A DNA stretch of 64,000 bases from Pseudooceanicola atlanticus (GTDB taxonomy: Bacteria > Pseudomonadota > Alphaproteobacteria > Rhodobacterales > Rhodobacteraceae), in assembly GCF_000768315.1 (NCBI RefSeq), contig NZ_AQQX01000002.1, positions 496,001-560,000 of the forward strand, given 5' to 3'. The notes below the pieces were generated by a model that saw only the letters and a program-made list of their open reading frames with translations, had not been told where the DNA came from and made no database searches. This document shows positions 53,461-61,521 of the stretch, piece after piece (position 1 is the first letter of the stretch; each line of letters begins with the position of its first letter). A program made the position numbers and the translations under genes.

Positions 53461-56385
53461 GCCTTTCCGCTCTTCTTCGACCGTACCGGCCCCACGCCAC
53501 GCCCCGTATCCCGGCGTCAGAACCTCGCGCAGGAAGGCCACCGGATGCGCCTTGAGCGACAGGCGCAAGGCCACGAAATCCTCGACCATCGCCTCGCCCG
53601 GGGTCATCTCGGGCAGCAGCACCGCGGGTTCCACGATCCCCTCGCCGTCCATGTCGCCCTCGAACAGCGGCAGCGGCTTGCCGGGGCGCAGCGCCTTGGC
53701 CTCCCAGATGGCGCCGCGGCGATCCAGCCCCAGCCCGGCAAAGGCATCGGCCTCGGCCAGCCGTTCGATCAGCGACGGGGCCACGCCCGCCCGGCGCCAG
53801 ACATCGCCGACCGAGTGATAGCCGTTGCCCCGCGCCGCCACGATCCAGTCCGCCTCCTCCTGCGCGACGCCCTTGATCTGGCGAAAACCCAGCCGCAGGG
53901 CCAGCCGCGCGCCATCGCGCTCCATGATGTTGTCCCAATGCGAGGCGTTGATATCGACGGGCCGGACCTCCACCCCGTGTTCACGCGCATCCCGCACGAT
54001 CTGGGCAGGGGCGTAGAACCCCATGGGCTGCGAATTCAGCAGCGCACAGGCAAAGATGCCGGGATGGTGCCGCTTGATCCAGGACGAGGCGTAGACCAGC
54101 AGCGCGAAACTCGCCGCGTGGCTTTCGGGAAACCCGTATGACCCGAACCCTTCGATCTGGGAAAAACAGCGCTCCGCGAAATCCTCGTCATAGCCGTTGC
54201 GCCGCATTCCCCGCAGGAACCGGGTGCGAAATTCCGACACGTTGCCGTGCTTCTTGAAGGTGGCGAGGGACCGGCGCAGGCGGTCCGCCTCCTCTGGGGT
54301 GAACCCGGCCCCGATGATCGCGATCTGCATCGCCTGTTCCTGGAAGAGCGGCACGCCAAGCGTCTTGCCCAGCACCCGGCCCAGCTCGTCCGAGGGGAAT
54401 TCCACCGCCTCCTCGCCGTTGCGGCGGCGGATATAGGGGTGGACCATGTCGCCCTGGATCGGGCCGGGGCGGATGATCGCGACCTCGATCACCAGGTCGT
54501 AGAAGCAGCGCGGCCGCATCCGGGGCAGGAAGTTCATCTGCGCCCGGCTTTCCACCTGGAAGACGCCGATCGTGTCGGCCTTGCACAGCATGTCGTAGAC
54601 CTTGGGATCCTCCGGCGGGATCGTGGCGAGGTCCAGCTCGGTCATCTCGTGGCGCTCCAGCAGGTCGAAGGCCTTGCGGATGCAGGTCAGCATGCCAAGC
54701 GCCAGCACGTCGACCTTCAGGATGCCGAGCGTGTCGATATCGTCCTTGTCCCAGCAGATGACCGTGCGGTCCTCCATCGTGGCGTTCTCGATCGGGACAA
54801 GTTCGTCCAACCGTCCCTCGGTCATGATGAAGCCGCCGACATGCTGCGACAGGTGGCGGGGGAAGCCCTCGATCTCGTGGATCAGGGCCATGGTCTGGCG
54901 CAGGCGCGGATCGGTGGGGTCCAGCCCGATCTCGCGCATCCGCTGGTCCTCCATCCCGCCGGCGGCGAAGAACCCCCAGAGCTGCGAGCTGAGCGCCGAG
55001 ATCGTGTCCTCCGTCAGGCCCATGGCGCGGCCGACCTCGCGGATGGCGCGCTTGCCGCGGTAATGGATCACCGTGGCACACAGCCCCGCGCGGTGGCGGC
55101 CGTAGCGTTCGTAGATGTGCTGGATCACCTCCTCGCGCCGCTCGTGTTCGAAATCGACGTCGATGTCGGGCGGTTCGTCGCGGGCCTCCGACACGAAGCG
55201 TTCGAACACCATCGTGCCGATCTCGGGGCTGACCGAGGTGACGCCAAGCGCGTAGCACACGACCGAGTTTGCCGCCGAGCCGCGCCCCTGGCACAGGATG
55301 TTGCGCGACCGGGCGAAGGCCACGACGTCATGCACGGTCAGGAAATAGGGTTCGTAATTCAACTTGGCGATCAGGGTCAGTTCATGATCCAGCATGGCGC
55401 GGACCCTGTCGGGCGCGCCGTAGGGATAGCGCCAGGCCAGCCCCGCCCGCGCCAGCCGGGCCAGACGGTCGGTGGGGCTTTCGCCTTCCGCGATCTCGCT
55501 GGGATATTCGTAGCGCAGCTCGTCGAGGCTGAAATTCAGTCTCTGAACCAGGGAAATCGTACGATCCACGGCATCCTGAAACGGCCCCAGCATGCGCCGC
55601 ATCTCGGCCTCCGACCGCAGGCGCTGTTCGCCATTGGCCAGCGCGTCGCGGCCCAGGGCCTCGACCGTGCGGGAGGTGCGGATCGCGGTGACCACATCGG
55701 CCAGCCTGCGGCGGCGCCCGTGATGCATGATCGGGCGGGCGCTGGCGATGGTGGGCAGGGCAAGCGCCTCGGCCAGCGCCGTCTGCGCCGCGAACCGGGC
55801 CGCATCCTGCCCGTCATAGGCCGGGGCCAGCGCCAGCGACATCTGCCGGCCAAAGCGGCGCGTCAGCCGTTTCGCCCTTGGCAGCCAGTCACCCGCGCCG
55901 CGCTGCGATGTCAGGCTTTGTGGCGGGTGGAGCACCAGGTGCACCTGGTCCAGCCCGTTCTCCAGCAGGTCCTCGGGGTGGAGCAGGCAATCGCCCTTGG
56001 GCGACCGCAACCGTCCCTTGGAGATCAGGCGACACAGCCGTCCCCAGCCCTGCCGCGCCTCGGGCAGGGCCGTGATCTCCGTCCCGTCGGCCAGCAGCAG
56101 CCGGGCCGCCGGGATCAGCCGCGGCGCCTTCGGGCGGGGCGGTTCGTGGCCGGGCTTGAGCGGTCCCATCGGCCCGTTCGCGGCCTCCCAGTCCGTGCGT
56201 TCGCGGATGGCGCGGGCGATCTCGCGCGCCTGCTGGTGGGCGCGGACGATGCCGGCAACGGAATTGGTGTCGGCGATGGCGATGGCGGCCAGGCCCAGCT
56301 GTTCGGCACGCAGCACGTATTCCTCGGGGTGGGAGGCCCCGGTGAGGAAGGTGAAGTTCGAGGTGGCAGAGATCTCGGTGAACAT
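53452..56385 (-). CDS. dnaE2: Error-prone DNA polymerase DnaE2, C-terminally shortened
   Basis: A 977-residue C-family polymerase used for SOS mutagenesis. The PHP domain starts at once (ATSNFTFLTGASHPEEYVLR). The polymerase catalytic acids are in PPDIDVDFEHERREE (D407, D409, D411), with QGRGSAANSVVCYALGV before them and FQVESRAQMNFLP after. The chain ends LKAHPVAFLREVLTPGY followed by an unrelated 15-residue tail, so the OB-fold region of about 100 residues found in other DnaE2 proteins is absent. ATG 56385 is chosen because the conserved domain begins there. An SOS box is 33 nt upstream. No imuA or imuB neighbour. Activity is uncertain. Confidence 0.9.
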   Translation of the reverse strand: MFTEISATSNFTFLTGASHPEEYVLRAEQLGLAAIAIADTNSVAGIVRAHQQAREIARAIRERTDWEAANGPMGPLKPGHEPPRPKAPRLIPAARLLLADGTEITALPEARQGWGRLCRLISKGRLRSPKGDCLLHPEDLLENGLDQVHLVLHPPQSLTSQRGAGDWLPRAKRLTRRFGRQMSLALAPAYDGQDAARFAAQTALAEALALPTIASARPIMHHGRRRRLADVVTAIRTSRTVEALGRDALANGEQRLRSEAEMRRMLGPFQDAVDRTISLVQRLNFSLDELRYEYPSEIAEGESPTDRLARLARAGLAWRYPYGAPDRVRAMLDHELTLIAKLNYEPYFLTVHDVVAFARSRNILCQGRGSAANSVVCYALGVTSVSPEIGTMVFERFVSEARDEPPDIDVDFEHERREEVIQHIYERYGRHRAGLCATVIHYRGKRAIREVGRAMGLTEDTISALSSQLWGFFAAGGMEDQRMREIGLDPTDPRLRQTMALIHEIEGFPRHLSQHVGGFIMTEGRLDELVPIENATMEDRTVICWDKDDIDTLGILKVDVLALGMLTCIRKAFDLLERHEMTELDLATIPPEDPKVYDMLCKADTIGVFQVESRAQMNFLPRMRPRCFYDLVIEVAIIRPGPIQGDMVHPYIRRRNGEEAVEFPSDELGRVLGKTLGVPLFQEQAMQIAIIGAGFTPEEADRLRRSLATFKKHGNVSEFRTRFLRGMRRNGYDEDFAERCFSQIEGFGSYGFPESHAASFALLVYASSWIKRHHPGIFACALLNSQPMGFYAPAQIVRDAREHGVEVRPVDINASHWDNIMERDGARLALRLGFRQIKGVAQEEADWIVAARGNGYHSVGDVWRRAGVAPSLIERLAEADAFAGLGLDRRGAIWEAKALRPGKPLPLFEGDMDGEGIVEPAVLLPEMTPGEAMVEDFVALRLSLKAHPVAFLREVLTPGYGAWRGAGTVEEERKGPV

Positions 56386-56417
56386 GGGGAGCGATGCGTT
56401 GGAGCGACTCGCAGTAT

Positions 56418-56432
56418 ATTCACGTTTTGTTC
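56418..56432 (-). promoter_or_regulatory. LexA (SOS) box of dnaE2
   Basis: On the minus strand: GAAC-AAAACGT-GAAT, one mismatch from the alphaproteobacterial GAAC-N7-GAAC direct repeat. It lies 33 nt upstream of the dnaE2 ATG, a normal place for LexA repression of this gene. Confidence 0.7.
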
Positions 56433-56477
56433 TTTTTTGAAGCCTGGGAGGGGCGGTGACGATCAGGACGCAAAAGC

Positions 56478-56497
56478 CCTTGTTTAGGCTCTGGATC
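56478..56497 (-). repeat. CCAGAGCCTAAACAAGG motif (copy f)
   Basis: Minus-strand reading GATCCAGAGCCTAAACAAGG, then GCTTTTGC. Its AGAGCCTAAACAAGGG core is identical to that of the copy at 14035-14059. Confidence 0.55.
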
Positions 56498-56661
56498 TGC
56501 TCAGCATCCGGATGAACTGGCCGGATCGGGCAGCCATTCGCCGTGTGTGGATCAAGACCGATGTCAGGAAACGACCTGCGGGATGGCCCTTCCCAGCGTA
56601 TCCGCCGGCAGGACAAGACAACCCAAGTCGTCCTACGCGGGGAAGGCCACAGGGCACGAAC

Positions 56662-56692
56662 CCTCGAAAACAGACCCTAATTCAGGCGAATT
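56662..56692 (+). repeat. CCTCGAAAACAGACCCTAA motif (copy e)
   Basis: CCTCGAAAACAGACCCTAA followed by TTCAGGCGAATTCGCC; the last part contains the palindrome GGCGAATTCGCC. Direct repeat of copy d across dnaE2. Confidence 0.6.
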
Positions 56693-56696
56693 CGCC

Positions 56697-57506
56697 TCAT
56701 TCCACCCGCCGCCAGACCAGCGCCATCCGCCCAAGCGCAAACAGCGCCACGGCCACCGCCACGATCGACGGCCCCGCCGGGCTGTCCAGCCCGTAGGACA
56801 GGCCCAGCCCGCCGAGCGCCGCGACACCGCCGACGGCGACGCCGAAGCCCAGCATCGCCTCGGGCGAGCGGGCAAAGGGCCGCGCGGCCGCTGCCGGGAT
56901 CACCAGCAGCGCCGTGATCAACAACGCACCCACCACCTTGATCGCCAGCGCCACCAGCAACGCCAGGGCCAGTGTCAGGATGCGCCGGTCGCGGTCGGGG
57001 TTCATGCCCGAGGACCAAGCGAGGTCGGGGTTCACCGTCGCCGTCAACAACGCGCGCCAGCGCCAGCCGATCACCGCGATGATTGCAGCCGCGCCACCCC
57101 AGATCACCCCGACATCGCCCCAGGACACGGCCAGGATATCGCCGAAGAGGTAGGCCTCGAGGTTCAGCCGCGCGCCGGGCAGGAAGGACACCGCGATCAG
57201 CCCGATCGCCAGCGCCCCATGCGACAGCACCCCCAGCAGCGAATCCGCGCCCAATCCCGGACGCCCGGATTCCATCGCCGCCACGGACAGAGCCATGATC
57301 ACGGCGACACCCGCGACACCCAGGTAGACCGGCAGGTGCAGCATCAGCGACAGGGCCACGCCCATCACCGCCGCATGGGCGGTCGCGTCGCCGAAATAGG
57401 CCATCCGCCGCCAGACGACGAAAACTCCGAGGAACGGCGCCGCCACCGCGACCCCCAGCCCGGCCAGGGCCGCGCGGATCATGAATTCAGAGAAAAGCCC
57501 GCTCAA
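56697..57506 (-). CDS. znuB: Zinc ABC transporter permease
   Basis: A 269-residue ABC-3 permease with about 8 membrane helices. The segment RRMAYFGDATAHAAVMGVALSL is the conserved ATPase-contact block. It has no soluble C-terminal extension, as expected for ZnuB, and is the only permease of this locus. Its ATG overlaps the znuC stop (ATGA). It ends next to interspersed motif e. Moves Zn2+ delivered by ZnuA into the cytoplasm. Confidence 0.9.
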   Translation of the reverse strand: MSGLFSEFMIRAALAGLGVAVAAPFLGVFVVWRRMAYFGDATAHAAVMGVALSLMLHLPVYLGVAGVAVIMALSVAAMESGRPGLGADSLLGVLSHGALAIGLIAVSFLPGARLNLEAYLFGDILAVSWGDVGVIWGGAAAIIAVIGWRWRALLTATVNPDLAWSSGMNPDRDRRILTLALALLVALAIKVVGALLITALLVIPAAAARPFARSPEAMLGFGVAVGGVAALGGLGLSYGLDSPAGPSIVAVAVALFALGRMALVWRRVE

Positions 57507-58306
57507 TTGTCCGTTCCCGTCTTGTCCAGCGCGGCACCGTGGTCGTGGTGATGGCGGTCGCCATGGTCATGCCCGTGCCCGTGATGATGATCGTGATCAT
57601 GGGAGTGATCGTGCTCGTGCCGGTAAAGCGCCAGCGCCCCATGGGTCCCGGTGCCGAACAGCGCGCGGTATTCTGGGGCAGAGCTGACGATCTCGGGCGC
57701 GCCTTCGCAGCAGACATGCCCGTTCAGACAAACCACGCGGTCGCTCGCGCTCATCACAACGTGCAACTCGTGCGAGACCATCAGGACGGCGGTCCCCATT
57801 TCCTCCCGCAGGGTGGCGATCAGGGCGTAGAAATCGGCCGAACCGCGCTGGTCCATGCCCTGCGTCGCCTCGTCCAGGATCAGCAGATGCGGATCGACCA
57901 GCAGGGCACGGGCCAGCAGGGCGCGCTGGTACTGCCCACCCGACAACCCGGCCAGCGGACGATCCGCCAGCGCGGAAATCCCGACCCGCTCCAGCATCGC
58001 CGCCTTGGCGGCCCGCCCCGCCGGGCGCGGCAGGTCCAGGAAGCGCGAAACGCTCAGCGGCAGGGTCGGGTCGATGCTCAGCCGTTGCGGGACATAGCCC
58101 AGCCGCAGCCCCGGCATCCGCGTGATCCGGCCCGCGCGCGGCGACAGCGCGCCGACCAGCATCCGCATCAGCGTGGACTTGCCCGACCCGTTCGGGCCGA
58201 CCACGGTCACGATTTCTCCGCCATCTATGTGGAAATCGACACCGGATAGCACATCCGTGCCGCCGAAACCGGCGCTCAGCCCCTTGGCCTCGATCAATCT
58301 GCTCAC
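57503..58306 (-). CDS. znuC: Zinc ABC transporter ATP-binding protein with His-rich tail
   Basis: A 267-residue ATPase. Walker A is GPNGSGKSTLMRML, the Q-loop YVPQRLSIDPTLP, the signature LSGGQYQRALLARAL, Walker B LLILDEATQGMDQ and the H-loop SHELH. Residues about 225-260 are a His/Asp tail (RHEHDHSHDHDHHHGHGHDH, then RHHHDHG) that should bind zinc on the cytoplasmic side. It starts at GTG 58306, overlapping the zur stop in GTGA; a longer frame to 58333 would run into zur. Confidence 0.9.
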   Translation of the reverse strand: MSRLIEAKGLSAGFGGTDVLSGVDFHIDGGEIVTVVGPNGSGKSTLMRMLVGALSPRAGRITRMPGLRLGYVPQRLSIDPTLPLSVSRFLDLPRPAGRAAKAAMLERVGISALADRPLAGLSGGQYQRALLARALLVDPHLLILDEATQGMDQRGSADFYALIATLREEMGTAVLMVSHELHVVMSASDRVVCLNGHVCCEGAPEIVSSAPEYRALFGTGTHGALALYRHEHDHSHDHDHHHGHGHDHGDRHHHDHGAALDKTGTDN

Positions 58307-58785
58307 GCGGCTTTCTCCGTACAGGCGGCACAAAGGCCCTCGGCTTCAACCGTGGTCCGTTCGACGCGGAACCCTTCGGGCAGGTCAGGCAGGGTCGCCG
58401 TGACCTCGGCCACCGTGCCACAACCGCGACAGATCAGGAACGCGGCGCCATGCCCCTCGGCCTCGGGATGTGGGCAGGCGATGAAGGCATTCAGCCGCTC
58501 GATCCGATGCGCCAACCCGTGATCCACCAGGAAGCCGAGCGCGCGATAGGCGACGGGCGGCTTGTCGCCCAGCCCCTCCTCGTCCAGTCGGCCAAGGACA
58601 TCATAGGCGCCCATCGGGCGGTGCCCCTCCAGCAGGATTTCCAGCACCCGCCGCCGCACCGGGGTCAGCCGCGCGCCGGAAGACGCGCAGATCCGTTCGG
58701 CCGCCGCCATCGCGTCCGAAACGCAGTGATCGTGATTATGCGGATGGAACTCGCGCAGGGGGTCGGGATTTTTCTCATGTGCCAT
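58303..58785 (-). CDS. zur: Zinc uptake regulator (Fur family)
   Basis: A 160-residue Fur-family repressor. The winged helix is at about 35-90 (LTPVRRRVLEILLEGHRPMG, then PPVAYRALGFLVDHGLAHRI). Structural zinc cysteines are CRGCG and CAACTE. The N-terminus has extra His residues (FHPHNHDHC). Being in one unit with znuC and znuB and divergent from znuA, it should repress both sides when zinc is sufficient and thereby regulate itself. Two palindromes lie in the 66-base gap to znuA. Confidence 0.92.
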   Translation of the reverse strand: MAHEKNPDPLREFHPHNHDHCVSDAMAAAERICASSGARLTPVRRRVLEILLEGHRPMGAYDVLGRLDEEGLGDKPPVAYRALGFLVDHGLAHRIERLNAFIACPHPEAEGHGAAFLICRGCGTVAEVTATLPDLPEGFRVERTTVEAEGLCAACTEKAA

Positions 58786-58787
58786 AT

Positions 58788-58800
58788 TGATATATTATCA
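58788..58800. promoter_or_regulatory. Palindrome TGATA-TAT-TATCA, Zur operator candidate
   Basis: 5-base arms around a 3-base centre, 3 nt before the zur start codon. AT-rich, as Zur sites usually are. Centre is 33 bases from that of the second site. Confidence 0.5.
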
Positions 58801-58816
58801 CATCGCATGTTAGAGG

Positions 58817-58840
58817 CAATGTTATCTTGTAACAAAATTG
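58817..58840. promoter_or_regulatory. CAATGTTATCTTGTAACAAA, Zur box candidate
   Basis: Core GTTA-TCTTG-TAAC (58821-58833), flanked by CAAT on the left and ATTG on the right. The AATGTTAT..GTAAC layout agrees with the alphaproteobacterial Zur box as I remember it (ATGTTATAACAT type). It ends 12 nt before the znuA ATG. Confidence 0.6.
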
Positions 58841-58851
58841 GTCAAATCGAC

Positions 58852-59946
58852 ATGCGCACCCTCCTCTCCTCCGTCGCCCTCTGCGCAACCCTGCCCAGCC
58901 TCGCCCTGGCCGAGGCGCCCCGCGTCGTCACCGACATCCCGCCCGTCCATGCGCTGGTAGCTCAGGTGATGCAGGGCGTGGGCGAACCCGACCTGCTCCT
59001 GCCGCCCGGCGGCTCCCCTCATGGGCACCAGATGCGCCCGTCCGAGGCGAACACGCTGGCCAACGGTCACCTGCTTTTCTGGATCGGCGCGGCGCAATCG
59101 CCCTGGATCGAAGAGGCGACCGAGACGCTGGCCACCAACATCCGCTCCGTCCCCCTGATCGAGGTCGAAGGCACGCATCTGCGCCTCGGCGGCCATGACC
59201 ACGGTGAGGAAGGGCACGATGATCATGGCGAAGATCACGCTGATCATGCAGAACATGACGATCACGGCGACGATCATGCGGCCCACGAAGATCATGACCA
59301 TGAGGCCGAGCATGACGATCACCACAACCACGAGGACCACGCCGAGGACCACCACGATCACGACCACGAGGACCACGCCGGCGACGACACCTCCGACGGC
59401 CACCATGTCGGCGATGGCCACGTGCATGACGGCATCGACCACCATGCCTGGCTCGACCCGGTCAACGCGCTGATCTGGCTGCCGGAAATCTCGCGCCAAC
59501 TGGCCGAGATCGACCCCGACAACGCCGCCACCTACCGCGAGAATACCGAGGCCGCGATGACCCGCATCAAGACCCTGACCGGAGAGCTGACGGCGCGCCT
59601 GTCGCCGCTCGAAGGCGGGTTCTTCGTCTACCACGATGCCTATGGCTATTTCACCGACCGGTTCGACCTTCCCGCCAGCGGCGCGATTGCCGACAGCGAC
59701 GCCACCCCTCCCGGTGCCCGCCGCATCGCAGAGCTTCAGGCTGAAGCCGAGGCCGCCGATATCCGCTGCCTCTTCACCGAGCCGCAATTCGACACCCGCA
59801 CCGCCGACCGCATGGCCGCGACGCTGGGTGTGAAGGTCCACACGCTCGACCCTGTCGGGTCGTCCATGACCCCGGGGCCGGATCTCTACGACGATCTGCT
59901 GCTGAACCTCGCCAAGGGGCTGGAGGCCTGCCTGACCCCGGAATGA
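58852..59946 (+). CDS. znuA: Zinc ABC transporter substrate-binding protein with very long His-rich loop
   Basis: A 364-residue periplasmic protein, signal peptide MRTLLSSVALCATLPSLALA. Metal ligands are His33 in IPPVHALVAQV, His198 in IDHHAWLDP, and His in VYHDAYGYF; the last acidic ligand is near PGPDLYDDL. The loop from 115 to 198 has 28 His in 84 residues, mixed with Asp, Glu and Gly, far longer than in typical ZnuA. It should collect zinc or buffer it. ATG 58852 is the start; longer frames would remove the signal peptide. Divergent from zur. Confidence 0.93.
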   Translation: MRTLLSSVALCATLPSLALAEAPRVVTDIPPVHALVAQVMQGVGEPDLLLPPGGSPHGHQMRPSEANTLANGHLLFWIGAAQSPWIEEATETLATNIRSVPLIEVEGTHLRLGGHDHGEEGHDDHGEDHADHAEHDDHGDDHAAHEDHDHEAEHDDHHNHEDHAEDHHDHDHEDHAGDDTSDGHHVGDGHVHDGIDHHAWLDPVNALIWLPEISRQLAEIDPDNAATYRENTEAAMTRIKTLTGELTARLSPLEGGFFVYHDAYGYFTDRFDLPASGAIADSDATPPGARRIAELQAEAEAADIRCLFTEPQFDTRTADRMAATLGVKVHTLDPVGSSMTPGPDLYDDLLLNLAKGLEACLTPE

Positions 59947-60004
59947 CCCACGCCCAGGGGCTTGCCTCACCCCCAAGGACATCCAGCCCGGGCGGTTCCG
60001 ATCC

Positions 60005-61267
60005 TCAGCGGATCAGGATCGCCCGGAAATCATTGACGTTCGTGCCGGTCGGCCCTGGCACGAACAACCCGCCGCAGGCGTCGAAGGCGCTCCAGGCATC
60101 GTTCAGCGACAGCGCCTCGGCCGGATCGATCCCGGCGGCGCGCATCGCGGCGCAGGTGCCCGCATCGGCAAAGGCACCGGCATTGTCCTCGCTCCCGTCG
60201 ATCCCGTCCGTATCCGCCGCCAGCGCCGCGATCCCCTCGCAACCCTCCACGGCCAGCGCAAAGGCCAGAAGGAATTCGCTGTTCCGCCCGCCTTTGCCCT
60301 CGTGTTTCAGCGTCACGGTCGTCTCGCCGCCCGACAACAGCAGGCAGGGCGCGGTGAAGGGACGGTTCTTCGCCGCCACTTCCCGGGCGATGGCCGCATG
60401 GGCACGGGCGATGTCGCGCGCCTCCCCTTCCATCGCGTCGGACAGGATATGCGCGGTCAGACCACGTTCGGCTGCCAGGGCCGCCGCGGCCTCCAGCGAC
60501 CGCGCGGCCGAGGCGATGACATGCACCTCCTGCCCCTCGAACACCGCGTCGCCGGGCTGCGGCGCGTCCTCCGGTGCCTCGTTCAGGAAGGTCATGATCC
60601 GATCCGGCAGGGTGATGTTCCAGGCCCGTATCGCCGCCAGCGCATCGGCGCGGGTCGCGGGGCCGGGCACCGTCGGGCCGCTTGCCACCTCGGCCGGGTC
60701 GTCGCCGGGCACGTCCGACACGACGAGGCTGACCAGCCGCGCCGGACCGACCATCGCTGCCAGCCGACCACCCTTGACCCGGCTCACCTGCTTGCGGATC
60801 GCGTTCATCACGCCGATCGGCGCACCGCTCGACAGCAGCGCCTTGTTCAGACCCTGCTCGTCCTCCAGCGTCAGCCCCTCGGGCGGCGCGGCCAGAAGGG
60901 CCGACCCGCCTCCGGTGATCAGCGCGACCACCAGGTCATCCGCCGTCAGCCCCTCAAGCGCGGCCAGAACCTCCTGCGTGGCGGCCTCGCCAGCGGCATC
61001 GGGGACAGGGTGCGCGGCTTCCAGAACCTTCAGCTGGCGACACGGCGCGGCATAGCCATAGCGGGTGACGATCACCCCCTCGACCGGGCCGTCCCAGGCG
61101 GCTTCGAAAGTCTGCGCCAACTGCGCCGCCCCCTTGCCGGCCCCGATCACCACGGTCCGGCCCTTCGGCTTCTCCGGCAGGTGATCCTTCAGCGCCTCCG
61201 CCGGATCGGCCGCGGCCACGGCAGCGTTGAACAGGTCGGTGAGCAGGGCGGTATCGTCTGGTGTCAT
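60005..61267 (-). CDS. Glycerate 2-kinase (MOFRL/DUF4147 family)
   Basis: A 420-residue class II glycerate kinase (GckA/TtuD type) that makes 2-phosphoglycerate from glycerate and ATP, for example in the serine cycle, glyoxylate or tartrate use. Signature segments are TVVIGAGKGAAQLAQTFE, LITGGGSALLAAPPEG, SDVPGDDPAEVASGPTVP and the C-terminal MOFRL region LLSGGETTVTL...GGRNSEFLLAFAL. Cytoplasmic. Stand-alone, convergent with znuA. Confidence 0.9.
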   Translation of the reverse strand: MTPDDTALLTDLFNAAVAAADPAEALKDHLPEKPKGRTVVIGAGKGAAQLAQTFEAAWDGPVEGVIVTRYGYAAPCRQLKVLEAAHPVPDAAGEAATQEVLAALEGLTADDLVVALITGGGSALLAAPPEGLTLEDEQGLNKALLSSGAPIGVMNAIRKQVSRVKGGRLAAMVGPARLVSLVVSDVPGDDPAEVASGPTVPGPATRADALAAIRAWNITLPDRIMTFLNEAPEDAPQPGDAVFEGQEVHVIASAARSLEAAAALAAERGLTAHILSDAMEGEARDIARAHAAIAREVAAKNRPFTAPCLLLSGGETTVTLKHEGKGGRNSEFLLAFALAVEGCEGIAALAADTDGIDGSEDNAGAFADAGTCAAMRAAGIDPAEALSLNDAWSAFDACGGLFVPGPTGTNVNDFRAILIR

Positions 61268-61521
61268 CCCCTCAGCCTAGCCGAGAGGAAGGGGGCCGCA
61301 AGGCCTTCCGATCCGGCACGGGCCGGGCAAGGCATGACGTGCCCGATTTGCGGACGATGGTACTCCCCAAGGTCGAGCGCTTTTGGCATCCCAAACTCTC
61401 ATGTAAAAACCGAGGGCAGCGACACACGGAGTTGAATGACCAAACCAACCCAAACGCCCCCAATTGCCAAATCCCCGCCTCAAGCGTACCGTCCCGCCAA
61501 ACATGCCCGCAGGAGGACCCC

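Larger units (their letters stand above)
56386..56696. other. Intergenic region: SOS box and two interspersed motifs
   Basis: 311 bases between the start of dnaE2 and the stop of znuB. It contains the LexA-type box at 56418-56432, motif f (minus orientation) at 56478-56497, and motif e at 56662-56692. No supported gene. Confidence 0.6.

Noticed and set aside
54247-56487. 746-codon open frame on the plus strand opposite dnaE2
   Set aside because: Shadow frame without domains; dnaE2 has all family motifs on the minus strand.
53452-56692. Composite transposon carrying dnaE2, suggested by the direct repeats d and e
   Set aside because: No transposase or long terminal inverted repeats; the repeats are about 20 bases and related motifs occur elsewhere, so only the repeat itself is reported.
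59190-59450. GACCACGATCACGACC-type simple repeats
   Set aside because: Codons for the His-rich loop of ZnuA; in frame and within a complete gene.
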